Origin: Nephromyces sp. MM_2019
Lineage: Eukaryota > Apicomplexa > Aconoidasida > Nephromycida
Direction: 5' to 3'
Length of the DNA stretch: 64,000 nucleotides
Assembly (NCBI GenBank): GCA_015657535.1
Contig: JADHZB010001740.1
Coordinates: 16,759 to 80,758, forward strand
Positions 35,441 to 49,083 of this stretch are shown in pieces (positions within the stretch are counted from its first letter, which is position 1; each line of letters opens with the position of its first letter). The position numbers were made by a program, and so were the translations under genes. Below the pieces are notes generated by a model that was given only the letters and a program-made list of their open reading frames with translations, was not told the origin of the DNA and did not search any database.

Positions 35441-37575
35441 TTTACCAAGCGGAATATATAGTAGCTAGTTTGCTCTGGTATTTTCACGCTCGCTTCCTCG
35501 TGCCTTTTGCTTTTCATATGCGAATAGCTGGTTATTTGAATCGCGCGTTCTTGCCTCTGATTTACCGTTTATCTTTAACTTTATAAGACTGTATGGACTC
35601 GAACTCAGTTCACATCTCAATTCGATTGAATCATTCTCTAGTATTCAAATTTATATGGTATGCTGAATAAACCAGCGCGCGTATTTTCTTGGTTTATACT
35701 GCTGGCTGCATTGGAAGCGGTTGCTCGGATTTGTGCGACGCTTTCTGCGTCTCGTACATTGAGTCGCGCAGAAGATGATTTTGCACGCATTACGGGTATA
35801 AGGTTCTCCTTGTGACTCGTTTCATTTTTGGGTTTACATAAGCCTGGAGGTTGACCCTAAAAATTACAGAGGCTTCTTTTTGTGGGAATAGATGATATTT
35901 ATCGTTCTAGGGATGTCCCTTTGTGTACTCCGTCTGTTTTCTGGCTTAGTTTAAGTTATTTTCCGGCCGAAAAATTTTAGGTTCATTAGTTTGATGACTT
36001 GCAGATTCATTGAATGTCTTTGAAGCGCTCTAGGAAAGTATATTATAATGAAATTTTCGTGGCAGTGTAGGCTGCTCTGATTTGGTCGTTACTCTGCATC
36101 TTCAGTTTAACGCGTATCTTCCGCGGAATATGTTTTACTAAGCTACTTTGGTGAAGCGGTTGAGAAGCTCAAATAAGGGGGATAGGTCAAGGCAGCAACT
36201 GTTTTCTTGGAGGTTCTTATTCCTTGGATGACTAAATGGGCAATATCTATTTCCACTTGTCCTACCTCATATGTAATGATCTGAAATTTCCTAGAAATAT
36301 TTGCGAGATATGCAGTGTTTGCGTCGTTGCTGTGGTCTTTAATTGGTTGATGCTGATACGAACTTGATCATACTTCTACAGAATATTGTGACATGAAACA
36401 GCAGCGGGAAGGCCGATGCGGCTGTTTCAATAGCTCGCAAGCCTAATTTTTAGCACTCCAGTTGCTTTATTCTGTCTTGAACAGTCAGAAAATGTTTGAT
36501 ACAGATACTTAATTCCATGAAGGAGCTTTGTGCACTGTAGGTAATTCTTCGACGATACACAGTGCTCACCCGTACTAAAAAAAGGTTAGCACTTTTGTAT
36601 TAGCTACGGCAATCTGAATTGTGGGGTATGTATTCAGAGAAACTGTTATACTTGTAGTTTTAATACGAGTTTATCATCCACTAGCCTAGTTTAATCAAGT
36701 CTGAGACGATGAGCATATATTAATTGGTGCAATCTCAGCGAGCGACTAGATTTTATCAGCTGGTGGCCTTCTTTTGGTTTTGGAGATGTATAATTTAATT
36801 TTTTTTTCCTGTTACGGGTTGTTGCTTTGCCAGGATCGGTGTTTGGTAGCTTCATTTTTACTTATGGCATATGTAATGCGCTTCGCTACAGATCAGCCAA
36901 TCCAAAGTCTTCGGGTCGTAAATTATAGGAAGCGAAAAAGCTCCTGTGAAACTTCATTATTTGTAGTCGATCCTTCTGTCAAATTCAATATTTGTAAATA
37001 TAAGTGTATTTCTTGCATGTATATTTGAGAAATGCATTTAATTAGGATAGATCATATTTCAGCCAGTTATCGAGCTCTGCTAATGTTACAATTTAGATTT
37101 TATTTATGGGACGGGCGAATAGCTATAATCCATGTGTGGCTACCGAAATTAGATTGTGCAGCGTATCTCCTGTTTACCTTGAGGGCTTCACTTTGTTCGA
37201 GGATGTAGTGGACCTTTTTTCGCGATTCGATTTTTTGAGCTATTGGCTGCTTGTCGAACAGGTTGAACATTGGATTCGTGATAATACTTCAAAAAACAGA
37301 GTTTACTTTTATGCTTGCTTACAACATGAAAAGTTTCGTTTGCAGGGCTTAAAGGAATAAGCTCACTACCGCACTGCATACGGGTTTCCATACCTGTGAG
37401 TTTCCTACATGGGTCAGCTTCTCTAGGTGGCGGATCTTCTCACACAATAATTGTATCTACGAAGAGTGTATGTATTCGGCTGGTGTGTTTTTGAACTTGC
37501 AGCTTGATATGGAAATAGTTTCCCGATATGAATCTTAATTTTTTAGATGCTATTATGGCACTTTGTGATTATCTT
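35441..37575. other. About 2.1 kb between convergent genes, no gene seen
   Basis: Lies between the uL1 stop and the stop of the coiled-coil gene, which face each other, so it must hold both 3' untranslated regions. Frames at 36774-37028 and 37106-37360 (+) are short and without family signal. No repeat or RNA gene recognised. Confidence 0.5.
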
Positions 37576-39463
37576 CTATGTTGGATTAATATCCCAACTT
37601 CTGTGTGTAACTACTACACTTGCCTCAAGGGCTCCTTTTTGCTTGACCATGTGATATTCTAGGCTAGCCCTAAACATCTTATCATTCTTCGCCTCCAAAA
37701 GCTTCCCAATCTTGCTACTAATAGCATCGATTTGTAGTTGATAATTACCAAGGTCTTGCTGTAGTTCCTTTATCTCTGAGCTTAGAGTATTAACGGTTTT
37801 TTTCAATTCTGCGTAATGGGGCTCTTTTTCGGAGTTACTGGTGCGCTCTGCCCCATTTTGCGGTGGTTCGAGATAACCTGTTTAGCACACATTCCGGCTG
37901 GATTGAGTGGAAAGGCTTTGTAAATGTAGCCATACCCATGCTTTTTTCGTCTTTCTGGCACATTGAGGCATTTCACTCGAGTAACTTTACCCATAATCTG
38001 CTCGTACTCGTCTTTGAGCGTAGCCCAAGTATTATCGCCATTAATCTTACGGGTAAGCAAGGTTTGGTATTGCTCCTAGGTAAGACAGCTCAAAGGATAC
38101 GTATTTGCAGAAGCAAATAATTTGGCGGGTATTGCTTGATATTCTTATATAATGGATGTAAGATGTACCTGCAAGTCTTCCACTTTCGCCAACTTGCTAG
38201 ATATTGTACGTTTAAAGTGCAGCCCCGCAGTCTCTTGCTCTGCCGCTGCCTCCTTTTGGATGATGCTGTGATTTGCAGCATCGCAGTATGTTTCTTAGAT
38301 GTCGGGTGTCCTACTTCAAAAAATTTATAAGATAGTTTACCTGGCTTGCATTTTTTTCTCCTTTTCTATTTGCTCAATGAAGGATAGTTTATCTCTGAGG
38401 TATCCCAGGTATATCTAGAAAGCAGTGCTAGCATAGAGGTTATAGAATTTCTCCCCAAGTATTGAAGGGGTGTAGACTGGTATTAGAGTAGCCTAGCACT
38501 TTGTCTAAGTTATGTGTTAGGGCAATGGTTCAAAGCTTACTTTTCTTATTAGGCACTTGTAATTTTGTAGCTGACTATTCAGAGCCTGAAAACTAAGGCG
38601 TCTTATCTTCTTAGCTTCCTGGTAGTACTCGAGTTTCAAACCAGCGACTAAATTTCTTTGTGACAAGCTCATTTCGTCTATTTTGTGCTCAAGCTCTTGG
38701 ATCACCTTGTCGATTCTTTTCTCCCTAGTAAGGCTTTGTAAAAGAGCATATATGAGAGTTTTGATCTCCATTCCTTGGGGACATGCTTGAAGGGATGATG
38801 TGCAGTTTTCAATCACTGGCAACAGGAAAATAGTGCGCCAGGTGGTGGTGCTTCTGCTTTCGGCGTTATCAGTTTTGACACGCGCATGATACGCACATAG
38901 AAGTTTCCTACCCGGAATTGTCGTCTACTGGTTGAGGCATCACAGGGATTTGCCATCGTGCTTGTTTGAGCTCACTTTCTTCGCTGCCGACCATGGCACG
39001 TAGCTGATTCAGGAGGTCGAGGTTATCCCTCTCATTCTCCTTGAAAATTTCGATGAGCGCATCGTTCTTTTGCGTTAGCGCTTCGTACCGATTCTTTCAA
39101 ACAGAAAGTAACTAAAAATATTGTACTGCTGGTTAATGAGTCACGCAGCATTCAGTGAACTTCAATGTATACGTTCAATGAATTCCCCTTACTCTTACTT
39201 TAAGCCTGCTAAGTGCTCCATTGTTTTGCTCCGCAAGCCTGGAGCCATGTTGCTGCAACTTTTGTGTTAGCTGTGCTTCGTCGTCCACTTTCTCCACCTG
39301 TAAAATCCGGATGAAACAATAGCGCAAGTCCATGATATGCTTCCAATCACACTTATAAGGAAAGTGCAATGCGGAATATTTTGGAGGTTGTATAGCGTGC
39401 GAGCCATATACTAACCTTTGCGGGTGTGTTCCAATCTGGGATACCTAGTGAGCTCTTACGCAT
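37576..39463 (-). CDS. Coiled-coil protein, 376 aa, unidentified
   Basis: Eight phased exons: 39463-39416 (ATG), 39297-39199, 39093-38912, 38853-38541, 38414-38341, 38265-38169, 38075-37991, 37808-37576 (TAG). After MRKSSLGIPDWNTPAK almost the whole chain is charged heptad-like helix, for example RYEALTQKNDALIEIF, DKVIQELEHKIDEMSLSQR, KLSFIEQIEKEKKM and SSEIKELQQDLGNYQLQID. A possible break occurs near PVMPQPVDDNSG, about residues 100-111. No globular domain, signal or membrane segment. Such proteins are often cytoskeletal, axonemal or centriolar; I cannot place it in a named family. The acceptor at 38854 is pyrimidine-poor; a better-looking acceptor 39 nt downstream would break the frame. 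Phase closure at all seven junctions supports the model. Confidence 0.75.
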
Positions 39464-42400
39464 TTTTTTTCGTGGAGTTATGCTTCTTATCCAAATGAAT
39501 TTTTCTTGTCACCGATGCTGTAGTTAGCAGGGATAGTCTGAGATCCTGTAAGCGGCAAATTCATGACACTAAGCTGGATATATAATTTTATTCAAGGAAA
39601 TTAGTCTATAAATGTAATGATCCCATTAACATGTTGGAACTGGGCTCATACAGAGGAGTAAGAAAAACGGTAAGGCCCACGTGTAGGCTGCCTGTTTCCT
39701 TCAGTGAAGCATAACGAATTTCTTTGAAATTTTGCATAGGCAAACTTCTGCTATTACGCTGGCATCTATCTACAAAAACGACGCTTTCGGGTTCTGCTAA
39801 GATGCAGCGAACAACGCGCCGTGGAGAGAGTGCGTAGTTACAACAAAACGAATTTGTATTTTCCTTTAGTACATCGGGAATATGCACCCCTTGACTGAAA
39901 GTGGAAACTAGTCTACGGCAGAATTTTCCCACAGGTAGAATTCTATGCGCATATTGTGGTACGGTAACTTGCTTGTAACTCCTGGGAGTTACGCTAGGTG
40001 CTAGGGTACTCATTTGTAGCATTCGCGATCCAGCTGCGTATAGACATAGTAATGCCAAACAACTCTTGCTCAGATAGGCTCATCTTAATTAATCTTTGCC
40101 CCCATCTGTTGTGCTTGCTTCCAGGTGACGTAGCAATTACGGTTGCTATCAAACTTTAAGAATATAAAAAATATCCTTCAAGATCGCTAAATGATTTTAT
40201 TTTTGTAGCATTTTTCGCTCATGAATCGTGGGGGCTATTTTCAAGTTGGACATTTTTCACTGCCCCGGTAATGTCGCCAGGAAAATTGAATTTCCAGAAA
40301 ATGTTATCGTGTAGTATATCCCAATGGATTACACGAGTCCCGCATGATGTGAGATAGGGTTGAGATTAGAGTTTAAACATTAACTCTACCTGTGCCTCAT
40401 CTTGAAAGGAATTGAAATGCTTGTATTACACCATGGCAATCTTGGCAGCATCCTTGTCGTGCTGAGCGGGCTGCTTTTGCTAGGTAGAAGGGCAGTAGTA
40501 TTATTGTGAACGCTGGTGACATTGGTGTAGTTACATCTACCGGCCAGACAGTTAAATCCCTTTCTTGTTCTTGAGTTTCTAGCGACGTGGCGATTCATTT
40601 ACTCGTTAGTCACTCTTTTATCTGCTATTTCCTAACAAATTTTCAAAATCTTCTGAAATTTGAAACAATGGGCAAACCGAGAACTACCCGCTGCTTAGGT
40701 ATGCCAGCGCAAGTTGTAGCGAAAAAAGCTGAGGAAACAAGCACCCCCTAAATTCAGCGAGTTATAGTTTATGTCACCTGATGCTACCCTTCATTTTTTT
40801 CACGAGAAGATGCAACAGGCATGACTACTACTTACATTCACTTGGCGTTGGCTATACCATCTAGCTGTTTACAGTGGCAACGGGATGGAAGTATCTTCGA
40901 AGAACCCATTTTATCATGGTAGCTTTTCTACTGATGATTACTTGCTGCTCCCAAACGCTGAAATAGTCCGCACACTTACAAACTCAAAAGCAATTACTGC
41001 ATTAAACTTGTTTTCACTGTTATCAGTACTGTGAAGGATCTACCATCTTAGCCGCGCTTGAGGTACTGGATGACCTGTTGTTTCATACATAAGCAGTATT
41101 GCCTCATTAATTAGCGTCATAAGTCTCAGCATCACTCCAGTAGACGTACAATTGAGGAAATATGCTCAAGAAGGAAGGAGTGCACATTCTTCGTGTATCA
41201 TCCCGCAACAACTTTAAAGAAACCACTTCCAGATTCCTTTGCTGGCAATAAATTAGACGATGCGTCATCATGGCTTTGCTCGGGTTGGAGCTTTATCATG
41301 TTTATGGAGGTAGCTGTCGACTTGCGTGCATGATTTCAGGCGGTGGATGGATCTATAACAAGCGAAAAACAGGATGGGTAACGCTACGTTTAGTGGCATG
41401 GTGATTTCAAAACGATTTTGTGCCCTGCAGAGTATTGGAGTTAAGCTCAGCACGCTGCAAGGCAAGAAATTTTCAATAAAAAACACATTCCAAGCACATT
41501 TGGAACTTGCATAGAAGCTATGCCAAACTATCTTGTCTCCGGGAATCAAAAAGCGGTGAATCAAAATCCAGCTCGTGATGCTGTGCTTTCTTGTATACTG
41601 CATGTTGCAGGACTGCGAAGAAAATTTCTTGCTGGCACAATCCGGAGGCATAACTGATGCTTCAGCCCTGGCTTCAACGTGAGCATATACTCATAACCTA
41701 CACGAACTGGTGCTAATCACGGAAGTACGATACAGCTGCGACGCACTGCCAGGTTGCGACTTTGTAGCCGTCAACTTCGGCTCTAACAGTGAAACTTCTA
41801 AGCTCCCGCGCGGCACTATAGTTCACTATTGCGGTGGTATGCGAAACAAGCACCAAAATTATGATAGCTTGAATATGTGCAAGAGCGTTACAGGCAGTGT
41901 GGGTACTCACAAACAACAGCAGGGCTGGCTACTTGCAGGTGCGGAGTTCCTCTTGATTAGTTTTAAAATTTGAACAGCAACAAAAGCCCAGTGCTCTCCA
42001 GTCAAGAAGTCTAGTTTTCTTAACGTATTAACGAATCACATACATCACGGTGCGCGGTAAAATTGGAAGCCAACCTTATCATCAGGAAGACAAGTGGGAG
42101 ATCAATAGGCACAAGATAGCTTCGGGTAAACTTTATTATAGTAAAACAGCATGATAACGCTTTAGCGTGTAGTAGTGCTATCAGGAGATTCCACATTACG
42201 TCAAAACGCTGCACAAGTTCGGCAAATGCAAAATGGTTCGCTGACCCAAGACAATTTTACCCCAGGGAAACACAAAGGCCAGCTGGTTGTAGCTAAAAGG
42301 CGGAAGCGAAATCTACAAAAAGAACTTAGCACAGTAAACAGCTTTACTTCTTAAAATTTCAATCAATATAATAATTACTGCTAAATTCCTTCGATAAATC

Positions 42401-44324
42401 AAATTGAAAATGCATGCACCTTGCCATACACACTTAATAAGTAAAAACGCAACACGGAGCATACGGTGATCTATGGGTATGCACATATCGTATACTAAAT
42501 AAAACAGCTGAATCAAAGCTCTAAAAGCTATCCGTGCTCAGGTCAAGTGTTAAATACAAACCACACTTCAACACCGAAAATAAAATTTTGTATGCTTTAT
42601 TAATGAGCAGTAAGCTGGGCGCTTATGAGCACTCTTCAAAGGATATATAAACCGTGCAAAAGAAAATAAGATAATTATGATGTGAATTTCAAATAAGAAT
42701 AAACGTCTTACCTTTCTATATGAAAAAAGCTACGAATGGATTTACGAATGGAACCAAATGAAGAAGTGCAAAAAGAACGAAATTTTTGGGTGAAAATAGT
42801 ACATCATGTAAACTCAGGTAGAGTTTAAACCTATGTTCCCGACGTGTTGATCAAGACTGCAAAAGACAGTAAAATTTCAAAAAACAGGCAAAATTCCAGT
42901 CCAATCATTAAGAGCAAACTACGAAAATGCATAGAAACGACGGTCAATAGTTAGCTACGCAGGGAAATCAATCATAACCGTCAAAAGCAGTGAAACCAAG
43001 CCTGATTAGAATTTCATTTTAAAAATTATCGTGATAAAAATAGTCTAGACACAAGTTCACATATAAACAGACGCAGACCATTTATCAAATAATAAACGAA
43101 AGATGTCCAGTTAAGAGCAATAATCAGCTGGAAAAAGGTTGAATTATCCCGGGTAAGCAAGATAAAAGATAGATGTTACAAAAGATGCAATGAAAGGGCT
43201 GAAACAGTAAGCATAATATTGAAATGATGCCACGAACACGTCAGGCTAATAATTCCACTAAGAATTCCCCCATTATAATGAAATGGTAAGCACCTTGCGA
43301 AGTTCAAAGAGATACTTAAAAAAAAAGGAGAATAAAATAAGAAACTCTTTCGTAAAATTGTACGAAACTCATATTTGTATAAAAAATTTACTTATTCTCC
43401 AATCAGATAGTTTTTTTTTTAACTTCTTTGTTTTTTAAATTAAGAAAACAAACCAAGAGGCACTTTAAAGTACACAAGACGCGTGGTTCAAGTTCTTATA
43501 CATCAAAATTAGGCGAAAGCTTCATTAAACACCTATATAATTAAAGAAATCATTCCAATACGCGGTTACTGAAACTTTCAGCCGCTTAGAGGATCTAAAC
43601 CTCCTTGAAATAATAACTCGAAGTACAAATACTGTTAAATCTCAAGCGCTTCACAAAAAGAGCAAACGCAGAGAATCGTTTTTCAGAGTAAAAAATATGA
43701 GATGCATGCCATGAAATAGTCAACTCATGTTCCATAAACACGCAACATAAATTCAGCCGCACCAGAAATAGAAAAATGAGGAAATCACAAAGAAAGATAC
43801 AAGGAACAGTAGAGGCAGGAATACTGTAGCCTCATCTTTCATGTACACTGCATAACATTTTTCATCACACCTGAAAACTTAGCATTTAGAATATTGTAAC
43901 TACCAACTCGGCAATGTACGGAAGTATTTGGGAAATTCCGCAATGAGTCCCAAAAAAAGTACTAAGCAGGAAAAAAAAACACTAAGATATTTCATGCCAG
44001 CGAATTGATCTTAAGGTAAATATCAATGAAATTCTGTCCGAATGTGGTAAAGTCATACCCAGAATATATGTGCCAAACTCTTATGCAATATATCTCCCTG
44101 ACCTTAAGATGTCGATATACCAGGGATACCACTTAAAAATTGGCAATTCCAAGAGGAAAAACATCCAATTAGCTTAATAATAGTACAAATATCACAGGAG
44201 ATTATTGCCAAATCTTCAGTTACGGCAAAAATACTTCAGATTTTTTTCTATTTTCCATATACCGTACGTCACCGCAAGCTGCAGAAATGTACACCAAGAA
44301 AATTCTCTGCGCACATAATTACAT
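39464..44324. other. About 4.9 kb without a supported gene
   Basis: The longest frame, 39606-40058 (-, up to 150 codons, about 138 from an ATG), begins with a mildly hydrophobic stretch and ends TAG 143 bp upstream of the coiled-coil start. Its size is at the edge of chance for this base composition. Frames at 41268-41651 (-) and 41710-41973 (+) are similarly unconvincing. 42500-44300 is strongly AT-rich with poly-A/T runs and no exon-like stretch. The far end must contain the 3' end of PHF5A. Confidence 0.45.
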
Positions 44325-45445
44325 CTAAGTCTTTTTGAAGCCATACTTCTTCCGCTCATAAAAAAGATCCGTTTTCGCACTTCCGAGGTTCACAATCTTT
44401 GGGCACCCATCTCGCTGCAAGCGTATCAACAGGAAAAGTGTAATTGACCTAATTCTTCAGCAGAAAACGCATAAAGAATTACTACTTAAACAAGTAAGAA
44501 AACATATAAATAACAAAAACTGAATGAAAAAATATGAAACCTAGAGTGCTCAGATGCACCAGTACCTCAAGGCAGAAGCTGGACATGAAGAAGAAACACT
44601 TACATCTTTCTCACATTGGCAGCACTCCTTGCAATAGTATGCATCCGAAATTCCAGGACCACCACACACCACGCAGCGTCCCTAGACGAAATAAGAGGGG
44701 GTTCAAGAGTTGCATCGACTACCTCTTTATCTCTTCACATATTTCAATTGAGAGTACACCTATTAAACTTCTGTTACTCACATTTGATACAAACTCATGT
44801 ATGTTGCGTGCATATCCGATATAGGCGCATGAATTAAAGTAGAGCAACACGAAGTAATAACAATTAGAACTCGTGGACCTCAGCAGAAACAATCTTTCCC
44901 ACTGTACCTGATAGCTTCCGTAATTGCATTCATCGCAAATCCGAACCAATGTATGAGGGCGGACATAGGAGTCGCAAATAGGACATTTTCCGTCGCATTT
45001 CTCACAAAGCCTTCCAATTGCTGCGGTAGTAACGAAGGTAGCCGGTAGCTATTGGATTGTGAAATTATCAAAAAAGTTGACACCATTGTGCCACCGCATA
45101 CAAGAAGTCACACATCACACATAAGCTCAAAACAAAAATCAGACATACCTATTCCTGGTTGTTTGCGGCACATTATCAGGTCTGGATCTGCAAATTAAAA
45201 AGGTAGCTTTCTTGGGTCATGTGGTCACCAAAGCGGCAACGGAGCTAAACGTCGAAGCACATGACTCCACCAAAACATACATAACTGTAACGGGGAAAAG
45301 AGGCAAGTCTAAAAACTAAACTCCCTCTCGCCATATGCAAGCAGAACACATGAACAGCTAATTGAGATCAAGTAGAACTGCATGAAAAACATAAAAGTTA
45401 CTGTGAAGCAGGTATAAGCTACAACTTACGATGTTTCGCCGCCAT
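44325..45445 (-). CDS. PHF5A: PHF5A / SF3b14b splicing factor, complete
   Basis: Small zinc-knuckle subunit of the SF3b complex of U2 snRNP, which holds SF3B1 around the intron branch-point adenosine. Five phased exons: 45445-45430 (16 nt), 45187-45149, 45020-44908, 44681-44604, 44414-44325 (TAG), giving 111 residues, one more than the animal protein. Landmarks: [86 protein letters not shown] and the basic end [11 protein letters not shown]. The CxxC pairs that bind the three zinc ions are all present. One of the most conserved spliceosomal proteins, so identity is secure. The + strand frame starting at 45431 is its antisense shadow. Confidence 0.97.
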
Positions 45446-48202
45446 TTTTCCCGAAAAAAACAGCTGCTTCCTCTAGTATACACGGTGACTTACGAAATGC
45501 AGTGTCATTATATGAGTGGTGAAGAATCAACTTGCGTTGTCGGCCTTCAAAAGCTGAGAGGTATCAGCAGCAAAAATTTGCTGCGCACAACCGTTGAGAA
45601 AAAAAAAATCGATTGGAAGAGGTAAGATGAATGATGATGGTCATCCGAGGGCATTTCGATAGTTTTGCATTATTTGAGTATTCCTTTCGTATGTAGAGCT
45701 AAAATAGCTACCACAACTTGCTTCTTGGCGCAGCAATTTATTTTGCAGCCAACGGTCTTCGCCAGTAAGGAGCTAACGAAGATAACACACACGCACAGCT
45801 TCGTGAACCTCATGAGCGCGCACGACTAAAGCACAGCTTCACGTCAATCCACAAGTAATGGCAAGATACTTGTATTTTCGAGTCATCACGGCGAAATTAT
45901 CTTGTATCAAAAAGACAAGTCACTACCGCTGCTGGCGTAAAATAGCATTATTCCAGAGGTTTTGTATTAACTGTTTTTTCAGCTTTCTTCAAGATGACAC
46001 ACCGAAGGACTAGAAGCCAAGCAGGCAACGCGAATGACATCGAGGAGCTATCGTGATACATAGTTGGGTAACGGCAGAGAAGTGATATCGCACCACGGTC
46101 ACACCAGACGTAAGCTACGTGACTATTTTTCACAGTATTGCAATGCCAATTGAAATTTTTATTAGCGCACCAGAAAATGGAAATAATTTTATCACAGTCC
46201 CTAGTAAAGTTCTAATTCACTCAGGGAAATTGATACGAAACTAAGATTTCTCTTCCGTGCCACTAAACTCTACTGACAGTTAACGAAAGTGATTTTTTAG
46301 AAAGTTGTTCAAAATTAATCATATGTTCACGTGTTATGTTCATGGCTTTTGCTCATGCAGTAAGACTCATTGTTATATTATGAGATCCCCAATAATTACT
46401 GCACCGATAAATTTGAACTTAATATTAATCTTTGACATTTTAGGCCCTAAAAACACCTCATTGTTAGAAGCATATATTTTTATCATACGTAATGGATTCC
46501 TATTGATATACCTAAATTTTTTCTTTGCGCGAAAACAAAATTACTTAACTGCATTGGGGGGGCACCTTTTGGATAGATGCATAATCAAACTGAGAGGCTT
46601 AAAGCTTCGTTTTTACACACTTAATTCGCCAAACTTTGATGTGACGCACTACGAGTGCTCAATGTATGAGCGAATAAATGTGCAGTATAAAGCTTTAACG
46701 AAAACGATTTGTTCATTAGCTATGTCGTTAATTGTATTCTGAAATCGTGATTTTATTCTCATGTGTACCTTGTAAAAAGGATAAAGATATGAATTCAAAC
46801 TACGAAGGAATGGAGATTTGAAACGGAAACTTTTTTTTTTAGGCAGCAGGTAGATGCTTATATTCGCTTGCATAGTTAACAGGTATTTTTTATACAACCC
46901 ATGAAATTAATTTATCATAGAGTTAAAAAAGTTCCTCACAAAGTGATTATTCGGACCATCTAAAAAAGACATATATATACTGGGTAAAATCTCTGCTGAG
47001 CAATAAAATATCCCAGGAAAGTTTTACCATATTTTTTTGGTTCGTTTTAATATGTATAATTGCCGAAAAATAACTATTTCCAGGTTTTGAGATCTGCTGC
47101 TACTGAAAAAAGAGAGCAGTCATCTAGGTTGTTCAGTAGTACCCAATTATTCATAAGCTTGACAATAACAAATTGCTTAATCCACTGCAAACACACTTCT
47201 GGGTTAGTGGGGCTACAGGCATGCTATCATGTACTTCAATTCGCATATTAATCGCGTAGTGCAGGTGATGCATAGGACATTTCCAACTGGATACCACAAA
47301 GAGCTATGTAGTGCGAGGCAAGTAAAAGGTTTTTCTTGTGAAAATTTCAATGCTTAGTGTATCTCTCAAGTTTAAATTGCAAAAGTGGCGAAAATTAAAC
47401 AAAATATTAGCCGGGGAGTTTTCATTGGAAATATCAAGTATCCATGGTAAGGTATCTAGCTAATGCAACTTCAGTGCGTCTAAAAAATAAAATATTCATA
47501 ATATACATTAACAAGGAATATGTGCTATCACTAGCATAGCGGCTGTGCAGTTTTTTGGTGCAAAAAAGTTCACACAAGCCAATCAAGTTTCGAAAGATCA
47601 AAAATAGGCACCAGAAGGAATGCAATGGACACATTAGTTTCAAAAGTAGATTGGGTTGCTGTAGCACAGGAATAGCACGTTGGCTGATTGGGCATATAAA
47701 TCTCGTGAGAAAGCTATGAAGACGTGAAAATAAAATAGGGATAATTAGTGAAATCCACAATATTAACTTCTAAAAACAACTAACTCCAGTGATGCAACTT
47801 CGCCAATGATATAATGAAGAAAGCCTGTCTATGATTGGAGTTTAAAGCAGCCCTACATGCAATGTAATTTAAGAATCCAGTGATATTACATGTTTCGGCG
47901 TATTTTTGGTAGTTAGCTAATGAGAAACTGGCATGCTACCCTGTAATTGTACAGGCATACGCATCGTGATCCAGCGAGCGCATCCCTATTCAGAACTCTT
48001 GTGTATGCTGCCTCTGCCGCAGGAATTGATGCAATAAATGATGCAATGTATCAATACGTTGAATGACAGGATGGTGCCCGCAAGGATATTAACTGATATG
48101 ATTGACGAATAAGCCAAGAGGAAGCTATGCAAGAGCGAAAGTGTGAGTTTATAGACCGCCAGAATAGGGCAACGGGCAATGAGGACCGCGCGGCAAAAAC
48201 CG
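45446..48202. other. About 2.8 kb between PHF5A and tRNA, no gene supported
   Basis: Holds the upstream region of PHF5A. An open + frame at 46305-46742 (145 codons, no ATG at its start) and a possible acceptor-bounded stretch near 47084 (VLRSAATEKREQSSRLFSS) are the only protein-like pieces; neither extends into a model. Otherwise AT-rich. Confidence 0.4.
48195..48199 (-). terminator. Pol III T5 terminator
   Basis: Five T on the minus strand, 3 nt after the 3' end of the tRNA gene, the normal RNA polymerase III stop. Confidence 0.85.
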
Positions 48203-48275
48203 TGGACGACCAGGGCGTCGATCCCTGTACCTCCCGCATGCTAAGCGGGCGCTCTACCATTTGAGCTAGACGCCC
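48203..48275 (-). tRNA. tRNA-Ala(AGC): tRNA-Ala (anticodon AGC), copy 1
   Basis: A 73-nt intronless cloverleaf. Acceptor GGGCGTC/GTCGTCC with G3:U70, the alanine identity pair, and one U6-U67 mismatch; D stem GCTC/GAGC; anticodon stem CCCGC/GCGGG with loop TTAGCAT (anticodon AGC, read as IGC after deamination); variable AGGTA; T stem CAGGG/CCCTG with loop ATCGACG; discriminator A73. A54 instead of T54 is a known variant of eukaryotic tRNA-Ala. A and B box promoter sequences are internal (TAGCTCAAATGG; GGATCGACGCC). Reads GCU/GCC codons. Confidence 0.97.
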
Positions 48276-49010
48276 TTCGCATGGTGTCCACGTTGTCCTA
48301 ACGATACCCACATATAGTAATTGCTGCCCGCTGCCAGGCAGGAATGCCCTGTCCCTTTTTGTAATTAATTGTTTCAACATCCGCCAGTGAGCACATGAAA
48401 TTTATTTGATCACCTGGCCAAGCAGCCTTATTTAAGACCTATGGGCCACTTAGAGGTATATAGCTCAATACCAGTTTAATCTTCGATATAAAATTAATAT
48501 GGATAATAATCTTTACATTACAAAAGCGCTGGCGGAGGTTGTAAAAAAAGAAGCGTCCATGGATCATACAATGAATATCTCACAGAATGAACCATGGTTT
48601 ATGCCAACTCCTTCATTAAATAGCACATATCAATATAAGATTTAGCCTGCATGTGCCTCGTAAGACTCTTGGATATTACCTGCTTTTCATACAGGTTATA
48701 AAGCAAGCGCGTCAACTTCGACAGATTACGTGGGAACCTCAGTAATCGCTAAGAGGTAGCGCTTGAATATAAAGAGAGCGCAGATATGCAAGTAGTTGCA
48801 TTCGCGGCGTTCTCTTTCCTACACAATGAGACCATAGTTGCAGGATTGGAGCTGTAAAACATTCGCACTTTAATCCAAGGACGAGCATTGCCTCGGATGT
48901 AATAATAGCATGGAAAGCTTTCAGGTGTAAAAATAATCGGATTCAGCAGCGATTATCACTTTGAGAGTTTAGGGATAGCGAAGTTTTAATCGCATTGTCT
49001 TCGCAAAAAG
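48276..49010. other. Spacer between the two tRNA-Ala genes
   Basis: About 735 bp, AT-rich, with no shared flanks beyond the tRNA bodies and a few adjacent bases; no gene or repeat recognised. Confidence 0.6.
49005..49009 (-). terminator. Pol III T5 terminator
   Basis: Five T on the minus strand one base after the 3' end of the second tRNA-Ala gene. Confidence 0.85.
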
Positions 49011-49083
49011 TGGACGACCAGGGCGTCGATCCCTGTACCTCCCGCATGCTAAGCGGGCGCTCTACCATTTGAGCTAGACGCCC
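49011..49083 (-). tRNA. tRNA-Ala(AGC): tRNA-Ala (anticodon AGC), copy 2
   Basis: Identical over all 73 nt to the copy at 48203-48275, including the U6-U67 mismatch and the ATCGACG T loop. Same strand, starts 808 bp apart, and its own T5 terminator, so it is an independent transcription unit. Confidence 0.97.
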
